Below are positions 47,975-57,538 of a stretch of 64,000 nucleotides of DNA, piece after piece; the first letter of the stretch is position 1, and each line of letters begins with the position of its first letter. The notes under the pieces were generated by a model, which ran no database searches, had not been told where the DNA came from, and saw nothing but the letters and a program-made list of their open reading frames with translations. The stretch covers positions 143,778,756 through 143,842,755 of the forward strand of contig NC_068939.1 of assembly GCF_016801865.2 (NCBI RefSeq). The letters are read 5' to 3'. The stretch comes from Culex pipiens pallens. Taxonomy: Eukaryota > Arthropoda > Insecta > Diptera > Culicidae. A program made the position numbers and the translations under genes.

Positions 47975-48409
47975 CAATAGTGCGGTCGACAGCGGCATCT
48001 GCTGGGGCCCCCGGGCATACTCCAGGAAATCCTGCACGGAACACTCAAAGTGTGCGTTGCCCGGATCGCACCGGTCCAGTTCGAGCAGGTCGTACGGCAG
48101 GGAATCGTTCTGGGACGGGTGAACGACGCCGGTGAAGTTAGTGCCACCAGGTGGCGCGCCCGTGACGAAGCTATAGTTGAACAGGGCCAACCAGGCCAGG
48201 TCTGGCGTTCCGGCCATGGCCGGCGGGCTGCTGGCGGGGGTGGAGGTCGACCAAAGTGCTCCCACCGGATGAAGTTGTTGGGTGGGTGTGGGTGTAGTCG
48301 AGGACAGGGTGGTGAGCAACGCCGTGAGGACCTTTGCCGTGGCATTTGGCCAGAGTGGCACACGGTCGTCCTCGCCGTTGACTCCGTCACTGCTGTTGTG
48401 GAAAGTCAT
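47975..48409 (-). CDS. CapaR: CAPA receptor, coding exon 1 (extracellular N-terminus)
   Basis: First coding exon of a rhodopsin-family neuropeptide receptor, residues 1-145. The ATG at 48409 is the first Met in this frame after a TAA about 110 bases upstream, so the start is supported if the exon is contiguous. The segment is hydrophilic with no signal peptide and has N-glycosylation sequons at N5, N22, N78, N91 and N101, plus Cys114 and Cys123, as expected of an extracellular domain. The exon ends after codon 145 at a GTAAGT donor (47974-47969), phase 0, and joins exon 2 to read MPLSTALL-VTILFV, running straight into TM1. By family knowledge the receptor is Gq-coupled, binds CAPA/periviscerokinin peptides and acts mainly in Malpighian tubule fluid control. 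The N-terminus looks long for the family. An untranslated exon probably lies further upstream. Confidence 0.85.
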
Positions 48410-48440
48410 CCTCCTTGGAGGAAAGTAGAGCGAATTCGCC

Positions 48441-48515
48441 CTAGCAGGACCAAGGACGACTCTTGGCCTCGTTCGCAATCGAGCCAGGTACGGTGACGAT
48501 GAATATATAAAACAT
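48441..48515 (-). promoter_or_regulatory. Candidate upstream ORF in the CapaR leader
   Basis: On the minus strand an ATG at 48515 opens a 24-codon ORF beginning MFYIFIVTVPGS that stops at a TAG (48443-48441). The stop is 31 bases before the CapaR start codon and in a different frame. If the leader is continuous here, it would act as a short upstream ORF and could lower translation. It could equally be intronic, because no clear splice acceptor upstream fixes the leader boundary. Confidence 0.3.
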
Positions 48516-48773
48516 TATCGTTGTTTCCATCAGCGGCGGAGTGCCATTGTAATCGTTCTGAGGTGTCGTCTTGATGTTTGCACGTTTATCAGCCATTAGA
48601 GACACTTGGAACACTGACTTGGGTTTACACTACCTGGGGACAAAGAATACGAAGAGCAAGAATGAGCTGTGATGTTTGGCCTTTTTCGAGCTATTATAAG
48701 GTGACAATGTTTTCACTTTTATGGATTTATAGTGGCCATCAGATGGCATTTAATGGAGCAAGTCAGTTGAAGA

Positions 48774-50723
48774 CAGCGCCGTACCTAGGGGTTGGCGCAG
48801 TTGGCGACTGCCAAGGGCGCCAGCCCTTGGGGGCGCCGATATCGATGTTTTTACAAAATTTTCAGATCAATTATAACATCCTCATTAGGTATTTAAAACA
48901 GAAAGGGCGCCAAATTGTAAAGAAGAACTACAAATAACTAGATAATTTGGTTTAAAATATAAAAAAATATTTAGGGGCGCCAAAATCAATTGTATGATTA
49001 TTTCTACCGAAGTGTTTTTGAAATTCATACCTAATGCTAAATTTATGTTTTCATCAAAGAAGGGGCGCTCAAGTGGCATAAAGTTCAGAGAGTTCTATAA
49101 GAGCTTTTCAAAATTAACACAGCATTCAAATTTGAACCGTTGCTTAATGAAGTTTAAGTCATACCTTCCAGACTAAAAAATTATCAACTATTTGTTATTT
49201 TCATGGTAATTTGGCTGTGAATCACAATCAGCAAAATTGTGAAAAATATGGTCATTTTCTGAGCTTCCTTAAAATAGGAATTATTTTAACATAAAAAAAA
49301 TATAAAAAATGAAATATTGAAATATTTTCAGCACGATTTCCCCTTTTATAAACAACTTTGTGCATTGTCTATGGTTTTTCAAAATACTCAAAAATCAAAT
49401 CAAAATCAAATTATTCGCTCTACAGCATTGCCTTGGCGTTCTCGATAGCGAGATTCCTACTCGAAACTAGATGTTGTTGAGGCAATTGTAAACCTCTTTT
49501 TACACCTAAGCTTCCATCCACCCCGGGATTTGAACTGATGACCTTTGGATTGTAAGGCTAACTGCCTACCAACGATTCCACCGAGACAGGACCCAGGGAG
49601 ACGACTCCTACACCTGGATTGAGCTAACGACCTAACCTCTAGGTTAGACCGGGGCCATCATTTACTTCCCCGTCCGACGGAAGGCGTCAAATCTCGTCTC
49701 GAAAAATGCCACCGGGACCTTCTGTTTACCCACACAACACGGGTCCCGAAATACTACAGTTTTAAAATAGGAAAACTGATTTATGACCAACATTATTTTT
49801 TCAAGAAAAAAAAATGTTTTTCAGAGCACACAAGCTGTTCTGAACTGTTTTAGTTTTAGCGTAAGTTTTAGAAATGTAAATAAACAACAACTAGTTTTTA
49901 GAATTGTTGTTGTCAAAAGTGCTATATAAAAGTGCGGGCAAAGCCCAAGGTACAGTGTAAGGATCAATATTAAATGGTCTAAAAAGCTTTGGTTATGAGA
50001 AAATATTCAAACTTTTATTTTCTGAAAAATGAATTTCAGTTAAAGACAAACAAATAATATTTTATCAAGGTTTGAAAACATTCATATAGCTTTGCAGAAA
50101 AATATATTTTTAGAATATAAAATTTAATTTTCGAACTAAAAATAAATCAAAAAAATACCGGTAAAAATTCAATGCAAAACATAATTTAAAAAAAAAATAT
50201 GAAAAATATTCTCAGGTATCGAATGGGGAATTACTAAAACTGAATGGTTTAAAATTTCTTAATATTGTTTACCTTATGTAATGATCTTATTATTATCATT
50301 AAAATAAGTTTCATCATTAATTGTGCTGGATTTTTAATGATCTCTAATTGATTTTTACGAAATTTGGTTCTGCCGCTGATTGATTGAGCACTCAATTCTG
50401 TGCATTTTTCTGAAAAATAAATTTAACAAAAAACTAAACACTGCTATCGATTTTATGAAATCTGAGAAAATATTCAGAAAACTTAAATCCTACAATAAAT
50501 TTTCAATTCAACTTATCTAATATTAATTTGAAAAATAATACATGAAAAACTGTGTCTCTGAATTTAACCATATTTAGGTCTCCAATTGCTATTATAAAAT
50601 CAAAACTCATTGAAACAATCATTGAATATTAACATCAATTTATCAAAAAAAAAAAAAAAAAAATAGGAGGGGCGCCAAATTGATGCTTCGCCAAGGGCGC
50701 CGTGGACCCAAGGTACGGCTCTG
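48774..50723. mobile_element. 1.95-kb inverted-repeat element with AGTTGAAGA duplication
   Basis: Perfect 9-bp AGTTGAAGA repeats flank it (48765-48773 and 50724-50732). Ends CAGCGCCGTACCTAGGG and complement CAGAGCCGTACCTTGGG, with GGCGCC motifs repeated near both ends. An 8- or 9-bp duplication would fit hAT, Merlin or Mutator-like elements. It contains a SINE (about 49400-49750) and no transposase. It sits less than 400 bases upstream of the CapaR start codon, so it lies in the leader or promoter-proximal DNA. Confidence 0.8.
49400..49750 (-). mobile_element. Two-tRNA SINE, decayed copy nested in 48774-50723
   Basis: Shares the same layout as 51678-52086, including CTACAGCATTGCCTTGGCG and GATTCCTACTCGAAACTAG. 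The inner tRNA-like unit keeps a B-box (GGGATTTGAACTGATGACC on the plus strand). The outer unit is mostly deleted; only CACGGGTCCCG remains. Confidence 0.7.
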
Positions 50724-50792
50724 AGTTGAAGATTTAGTTTTAAAGACAGTGCATTAAAAGGTGAGACCTAATGGGCAAGGAATCTTTATTTA

Positions 50793-51118
50793 GTAAAGTA
50801 AAAAAGTAAATCTTTCCCTGTTCCTGAGGGGAACACCCGTGAAGAGTATCGGGGCCGGCATTTACAAAGCGGATTCAGTGTCTGTTTATTAATCAACTTA
50901 ATGTTAATATGTTAAAGTTAATGTTAACATTCCATAGGTTGTATTCTTAAGGTGTCTTGATAAGGTCCAGTCTGTGACGATACACTACCTTCCCTTTTAC
51001 TAAGCAATCGAATCCAGAAGGGAAAAGATCACCAGTTGTGTTGGTCCAAGCCGGGATTTGAACCCCGATCTACCGCTTACGAGGCGGAAGCGTTACCACT
51101 AGGCTACGTGGCTCGGTC
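50793..51118 (-). mobile_element. tRNA-derived SINE with 12-bp target duplication
   Basis: Flanked by AATCTTTATTTA on both sides (50781-50792, 51119-51130). On the minus strand the head reads as a tRNA cloverleaf: acceptor CCGAGCC, A-box GTAGCCTAGTGGTAACG, anticodon arm CCGCCTCGTAAGCGG and B-box GGGGTTCAAATCCC. The tail of about 250 bases lacks a poly-A. Recent by its intact duplication. Confidence 0.85.
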
Positions 51119-51134
51119 AATCTTTATTTACGGG

Positions 51135-51668
51135 TTATTTATTCCTTAAAATTGAGCCAGACAAACAAAAAACTTTTACTTCATCCACCTAAGGCTTCAT
51201 CCATAAAGTATGTCAAGCTTAAATCAGCCAACATTAAAAAAAATCGTTCAAAGTATAACTTTAAAAGTACTTAACAAAACATTATAATTTTCTTTAAAAA
51301 TAATTTTATAACATTTTTTTTATAACAAACAAGCCCAACCCGACAAACTTCGTCTTGTCTTTTTTTGTTTCTTGACGTATAGCTTGTTTGCTTATTCAGC
51401 CTCCTGTGATCAAAATTTGAGTTTACGTAAATTTTCCCATACAATCTGCACATGCTCCGGAATCGGTCCCAGAGTGGCCAAAGTGGCAATTTTTCAGCAT
51501 ATAAACCCTCTTTGGGCTTGTACGAACTCAACGCAACAAAGAGCGCTGCGATCCGACTTTCCGTTATCAACTGATTCGCGTTCGAACAAACCGTCGAAAT
51601 TTTTTAATATATATAGATAATTTTTTTCACTCAAGGTACTTTAACACCGAAAAATTTAATGTACACAG
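51135..51668. other. Region between SINEs, no gene
   Basis: AT-rich with no recognised gene. CTTCATCCATAAAGTATGTC (51186-51205) matches an end of the 60264-62889 element, so part of this may be a solo end. Confidence 0.35.
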
Positions 51669-51677
51669 TTTATTACT

Positions 51678-52086
51678 AAATCAAATTATTCGCTCTACAG
51701 CATTGCCTTGGCGTTCTCGATTGCGAGATTCCTACTCGAAACTAGGTGTCCGAAGGCTTAATTGTAGAGGCAATGGCAAATCTCTTGTTACACATAAGCT
51801 TTCATCCACCCGGGATTTAAACTGACGACCTTTGGATTGTGAGTCCAACTGCCTACAAGCGACTCCACCGAGACAGGACCCAGGGAGACGACTACTACAC
51901 CTGGACTGAGCTATCGACGTAACCTCTATGTTAGACCGGGGCCAACATTTACTTCCCCGTCCTACAGAAGGCGTGATCAGACAAATCTCGTCTCGTAAAA
52001 TGCCACCGGGACCTACCGGGATCGAACCCAGGCCGACTGGGTGAGAGGCAACCACGCTTACTTCTACACCACGGGTCCCGGTTAAT
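51678..52086 (-). mobile_element. SINE with two tRNA-like units and TTTATTACT duplication
   Basis: Flanked by TTTATTACT (51669-51677, 52087-52095). On the minus strand the first unit has A-box GTGGTGTAGAAG and B-box GGGTTCGATCCC with a CCGGGACC arm. The second unit, about 110 bases later, has TGGAGTCGCTTGTAGGCAG and GTCAGTTTAAATCCCGGG. Its anticodon arm GGACTCACAATCC is shared with the SINE at 21746. This is a second dimeric tRNA SINE family beside the Twin-like one. Confidence 0.8.
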
Positions 52087-52099
52087 TTTATTACTGCAT

Positions 52100-52720
52100 G
52101 TTCTTGAAGTGTCATGCATCATCATCGAATTCAAATGATTAATTTTATTGCTCGATTCATTGTAATTTCATCGTATTGTTAATTATGTTTTAAACGTGAA
52201 AACGTTACCATTTCCAAGTTATTTAATCAACGGTGCAATTAAAATACTCTCAATGAAATAAAGTATGTTAATCAACCTTTGGAAAATATTTCAGTTGAAC
52301 TAGGAGAAATTTCGTAGAACAGAGCTGATAATTAAAAAAAATTAATAAGTTTTTCGCTAAACTTTGCTTGAATTGATTAAAAATTCCCTGATACTTTCAA
52401 ATTCTCGTAAATTACCTACATGATAAATTATAATTTTCTTAAACCTAGATGTTTGGGTATCAAAAGATCGGAAATTTATGCCCTTTCCGATAGCACATAG
52501 GTTGAATTGTGAATCGTGGACCGGTTCGGATGCCGGTGGATTTTCCGACGACGAAATTCCGGGTTGGTACACCCAAAGTTAAAGAACGAGGGGATAGTCC
52601 TCACGAAAAGAAACGTGAGGAAAGTGCTATTTTGCGAGAGTATAGTCCTCTCGCGTGTTCATTCGTTCATTGGAACAGTTCATCCTATTGAGTGGCTTAT
52701 ATGGACAAATGACCGCCACT
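52100..52720. other. Upstream of CapaR, no gene seen
   Basis: AT-rich to mixed sequence. The short open frames at 52509-52691 and 52516-52833 run into the SINE and have no recognisable content. Confidence 0.35.
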
Positions 52721-52724
52721 TAGT

Positions 52725-52810
52725 CACCGAACCATGGTGGCCCATACGGCAAAGGCACGGTTCATTATGCCAAAGGTCTTGGGTTCGAGTCTCGGTACCG
52801 GCACTTTTTT
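52725..52810 (+). mobile_element. tRNA-related SINE head followed by a T-run
   Basis: A-box-like TGGTGGCCCATACGG and B-box GGGTTCGAGTC with a pairing CCGGCA-type end, followed directly by nine or more T, a pol III terminator. Could also be a tRNA pseudogene. Not a functional tRNA. Confidence 0.55.
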
Positions 52811-53179
52811 TTTTGATAGATGAACTTTTTTGAAGATGAACCCACTACTCTCGGTAATTTCGGGATTTATCCTCTCTGTCCGCACACAGTACCATTTGAC
52901 TACCGAATCGTGCTCTTTATCCTCTCGTATGCCGATGCCCAGTTCTGGGTGTACGAAATTTCAACGAAAAAACAATTCTATCGATACAAAACCTCCAAAA
53001 CGGTATTATATCCACTCCAAAATGTTTATTTGGCAACTCTACGGTAATTTATCGACATTTAGATAAATTTAAAGTTTGCAAAATTCAGTTTAGATATTTT
53101 TTAATATAGAATTTAGCAAATTTATATAAACATTTATACTAAGTAGTTAGTAAACTTTATATTCAATCCAAATTATTTT

Positions 53180-53498
53180 TTTTGATCAGTCAAGGATGCC
53201 TATTTGGAGTTGTGACACTGGAATAATGGTGATTTGTCAACAAAAAAAACTGTATTTTTATCTTAATTTTTTGAAAGGTGTACAAACTTTTTTTGCACCT
53301 TTTTATTTTTGAAATAGTATTTGTTATATAACTTTTTATAGAAATAATCTTTTCATGAGATATTTGTACCAAAATGTTTGGCATTAAGTTCTGAACAAGG
53401 ACTAGGTTTCTATCAAACTGTAAATTGTTTATATGTTTCATTACAAAATGTGCAAAGTGTCCAAGGGGTGTAAATACTTTTTTTTACATACTGTACCA
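53180..53498. mobile_element. Tc1/mariner-like terminal remnant
   Basis: The right end, complemented, reads TACAGTATGTAAAAAAAAG then TATTTACACCCCTTGGAC, the usual form of a Tc1-like inverted repeat. The left side has an internal GTGTACAAACTTTTTTTGC echo. No transposase remains. Confidence 0.5.
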
Positions 53499-53499
53499 C

Positions 53500-54540
53500 C
53501 AAGAACAGGCAATTTGGAGGCAGTGATTTATTTCTTTTGATAAAATATTCTCAAAATACAGTATGTATTTTGTGAAAAATCAACAAAATTTACTTAAAAT
53601 TATAATATCGAAGGAAAAGTTGCTTTTTGAGTCGAATATGTGAGATGACTGCATAAAATAATTTTAATATCAATCATATTGACAACAAATGTGAATTAGC
53701 TTTTTGATCTTTTTTTTTTTCTATTAAACCAAAAATAAAAAAATAATATAAATTAATATAAAGAACGATTAATTGTATGTATTAGTTATTTGAGAAAACT
53801 TTTTTTTCAAATAATTTAATTATTTTAATAAATCCATCGGAGTACAAAAATTTCGTACGGAATTTAGGATTTCGGAAATTTCGAGTAGGGAAATAAAGTT
53901 AGTCATAAGACCGATGCAAATGTTGTTTAAATTTAACTGTTGATATCTTAGATAAAATAAGGCCAAGTAACCATTAGAAGGCCCAGAACATGGAGCTTTT
54001 TTTCCAAACCTTGCTCCACTAGCTGAATAGTGTTCCTTGAGCTATTCTATGACTCTGGCCGAAATATGAGCAAAATCGGTCAACATTTACCCATTGATAC
54101 TCGAAGGTGAAGTTTGCATGGTAATAATCGGAAAAACTTCCACTTCCTCCAAATATTACCAAAAACTAAGTTTTTTATTGACAAATGTGTGCTCTTCAAT
54201 GTTGTAGAACATATAAGCGATTATAAAAGTCATTATTGCATTATAACCATTCTTTTAACTAAATTCAGCCTCGGGTTTCAATGGGCCAATCTTAATCAAT
54301 TTCGCCCAAAATTGGCACAGATGCTTTAAACAACCCAAAGGAAAACGTTTTCAGCTTGTGGAGCAGGGATTCATTTTTCTGTGCACCCTTGTAAACATAC
54401 TTCACTCGGCTCGAAGAGTACAATCAATCGTCACCATATAGTCACGTAGAGAAATGGCAAAACTTCCAACTCACTGTGATACCTTAAGTGCCCATCTTAA
54501 CCAGTCATTCTTCCATTTTTAATCTTTCCCTCAATTCCAC
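53500..54540. other. Upstream of CapaR, no gene seen
   Basis: AT-rich. 53940-54320 has phrasing (TTGTAGAACATATAAGCGAT) like the fold-back families and may be a decayed repeat. Confidence 0.35.
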
Positions 54541-54875
54541 TTGCAGCCAGAAATAACAACTTTCATTTTATTTTCTAATCGCTGTCAAGTCGCACTTTCT
54601 CCGCTTCCGTCGGCCATCCTGCGCAATATTACGGTGCACTTTTCAACCGTTACGTTACAACACACACGTGAACTTGCAACCCTACAAGGGGCTAAACTCG
54701 CTGCCATTTTTCACTTTTCACAGCTTAACCTCGCACTTTTCTTTTGCTTCCTGAAAACGAGTTGTTTCTTCGGGTTGTTGCGCTTGTCCGCTTCGATCGA
54801 GATCGCGGTGGAAAATTGTTTTTCACTGATTCCGACGGCGGTCGTTTTCACTCCGTGCTGGGGAATTCAAGGTCT
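54541..54875 (-). promoter_or_regulatory. Possible minus-strand 5' untranslated exon or promoter (CapaR?)
   Basis: Compared with the AT-rich repeats around it, this stretch is unique and GC-richer. Read on the minus strand it has an arthropod initiator TCAGT (54829-54825) followed by GTGAAAAAC-type leader sequence, and a second purine-rich run (GTGAAAAGTGAAAAATGG) further down, typical of insect 5' leaders. It lies 6.1 kb upstream of the CapaR ATG on the same strand. No convincing splice donor was fixed and no TATA box is placed, so attribution to CapaR is an inference. Confidence 0.25.
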
Positions 54876-55303
54876 GCAAAAAAGAATGAAAAAAAAAAAC
54901 GGAGAAAAGATGGAAAAACAGCAGATAATTACGAAAGCTGCCACCGATGGGTTTTCTTTCCGCCACAAGAAAAAGCTGCTAGCCGTTCGCTGGTGGCGGT
55001 TTCAGATTGTTCAAAGAATTGTGGGAAATATGACCATGATTTCCAGATGACCACGAGCAGAAGCAGCAGCTTTGATGTGGGAAAGAATACGGGGAATAGT
55101 TAATGGTTGAAAGTTATAATTGCAATCGGTGGTGCGTAAACGGTTTATGTTTTCGATTTTCTTGAGCATCTGCTAAACGATGCGAGCAATATTATAACAA
55201 AGCAAACAATCGATCAAATAATTTTTTTCTTCGATTTCGTATGGAACTTTATCTGTCTTTTTGCTTATCTAGTTTTTCATGTTTTTAGTAATTTTTTTTA
55301 CTT

Positions 55304-55443
55304 TAAAACGATACATATATCATTTAAATTGTACATAAATGCTTATTGGCCTAGTCTGGTACACTACAAAAATTACTGCATTCTAGGGTGACAATAAAAA
55401 AAATCGACATCAGGGATACCCTCACTTTGAGCCAAATCGGTTA
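55304..55443 (+). repeat. 140-bp exact direct repeat, left copy
   Basis: From TAAAACGATACATATATC to GCCAAATCGGTTA. Base-for-base the same as 59248-59387. Contains the ACTGCATTCTAGGGTGACAA junction that marks the start of an inserted element in the right copy. Confidence 0.9.
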
Positions 55444-55444
55444 A

Positions 55445-57416
55445 CCCTCTACAGCCCAAATTTTTTTTCGAATTTTTTTAATTTTGCCTTGTTTAGGAGG
55501 TCATTTTGAGCAACTTTTGTTCTATGGGTAATTCTCTACCAACTCACACGAAATCGGGAAAAGTTGCCCCGACCCCTCTTCGATTTGCGTGAAACTTTGT
55601 CCTAAGGGGTAACTTTTGTCCCTGATCACGAATCCGAGGTCCGTTTTTTGATATCTCGTGACGGAGGGGCGGTACGACCCCTTCCATTTTTGAACATGCG
55701 AAAAAAGAGGTGTTTTTCAATAATTTGCAGCCTGAAACGGTGATGAGATAGAAATTTGGTGTCAAAAGGACTTTTATGTAAAATTAGACGCCCGATTTGA
55801 TGGCGTACTCAGAATTCCGAAAAAACGTATTTTTCATCGAAAAAAACACTAAAAAAGTTTAAAAAATTCTCCCATTTTCCGTTACTCGACTGTAAAAAAA
55901 TTTGGAACATGTCATTTTATGGGAAATTTAATGTACTTTTCGAATCTACATTGTCCCAGAAGGGTCATTTTTTCATTTAGAACAAAATTTTTCATTTTAA
56001 AATTTCGTGTTTTTTCTAACTTTGCAGGGTTATTTTTTAGAGTGTAACAATGTTCTACAAAGTTGTAGAGCAGACAATTACAAAAATTTTAATATATAGA
56101 CATGAGGGGTTTGCTTATAAACATCACGAGTTATCGCGATTTTACGAAAAAAAGTTTTGAAAAAGTTACTTTTTGCGTTTCTCTTTGTTTCGTCGTCCGT
56201 GTCTGTCGCGGGTGACCATGAACGGCCATGATCGATGACGACCAACTTTTTCAAAACTTTTTTTCGTAAAATCGCGATAACTCGTGATGTTTATAAGCAA
56301 ACCCCTTATGTCTATATATCAAATTTTTTGTAATTGTCTGCTCTACAACTTTGTAGAACATTGTTACACTCTAAAAAATAACCCTGCAAAGTTAGAAAAA
56401 ACACGAAATTTTAAAATGAAAAATTTTGTTCTAAATGAAAAAATGACCCTTCTGGGACAATGTAGATTCGAAAAGAACATTAAATTTCCCATAAAATGAC
56501 ATGTTCCAAAAATTTTTACAGTCGAGTAACGGAAAATGGGAGAATTTTTTAAACTTTTTTAGTGTTTTTTTCGATGAAAAATACGTTTTTTCGGAATTCT
56601 GAGTACGCCATCAAATCGGGCGTCTAATTTTACATAAAAGTCCCTTTGACACCAAATTTCTATCTCATCACCGTTTCAGGCTGCAAATTATTGAAAAACA
56701 CCTTTTTTTTCGCATGTTCAAAAATGGAAGGGGTCGTACCGCCCCTCCGTCACGAGATATCAAAAAACGGACCTCGGATTCGTGATCAGGGACAAAAGTT
56801 ACCCCTTAGGACAAAGTTTCACGCAAATCGAAGAGGGGTCGGGGCAACTGCTGTGTGAGTTGGCGGAGAATTACCCCTATGAAAAACCTCACTTCTCTTG
56901 TTTTATGTTTTTCATGTTTCATTTTATTTTTTTATTTTTAATTTGCATTTATCTTGTTTAGTTTATTTTGGTTTTTGGTAGTTTTTGGCCTATTCTACCA
57001 CCTTCTCTCATTACATTTTGCCTATCTAATTTTTCATGTTTTTACAGTCACTTTTTTAATTTTTTGCGTGTTTTTAAAATTTTCTGCTATAAAATGCACC
57101 ATTATCATTTAAGTTGTGAAAAAATGCGTAGAGGCATAGTCTGGGACACTAGAAAAATTACTACATACTTTTTTTACTTAAAATAAAGGAAATGTTAGTA
57201 AAAAACACAGTCAAAGTTGACCCCTTAAAAAGAACATTTTTAAAAACATTGGCAAAGTCACAAAAAACAAGTTAAAATTCCAACTCATAAATTTTCTAAA
57301 ATTTTAAGAGTTCTTCTTTCCAATGCTTTTTAAAGATCAAAAATTGGTTGAAAAATTGATTTTTGGCGATTATTTGAATCGAAGCCCGTCTAAAGGCGGG
57401 GTTGGGTTGTAGAGGG
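55445..57416. mobile_element. TTAA-flanked element (CCCTCTACARCCCAA family) with nested palindrome
   Basis: TTAA at 55441-55444 and 57417-57420. Ends CCCTCTACAGCCCAA and complement CCCTCTACAACCCAA. Internal sequence (GCCTATCTAATTTTTCATG, ATAAAATGCACCATTATCAT) matches 4379-5418 in the opposite orientation. The 55526-56876 palindrome is inserted in it. Confidence 0.75.
55526..56876. mobile_element. 1.35-kb near-perfect palindrome (fold-back) with CTAT duplication
   Basis: CTAT flanks both sides (55522-55525, 56877-56880). Ends GGGTAATTCTCTACCAACTC and complement GGGTAATTCTCCGCCAACTC. Arms of about 630 bases pair almost perfectly around a loop near 56170-56250 that contains GCGTTTCTCTTTGTTTCG and GGTGACCATGAACGGCC. 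Four-base duplications with long arms recall the Sola superfamily, but this is an inference. Confidence 0.85.
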
Positions 57417-57538
57417 TTAAGTTTGCTTCTTATAGTATTTGGCTTACTCTACCACCTCCTAGCATTACATTTTGCCTATCTAGTTTTTCATGGTTTTAGT
57501 CATTTTTTTTTTTTGCTTGTTTTTCACATTGTTTTACT

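Noticed and set aside
51046..51118. Functional tRNA gene on the minus strand
   Set aside because: It is the head of a SINE with target duplications. The stems are imperfect and a long tail is part of the same unit.
54541..55103. Plus-strand ORFs of 169 and 119 codons
   Set aside because: They overlap in different frames of the same GC-richer block. The translation has homopolymer Lys runs and no recognisable motif.
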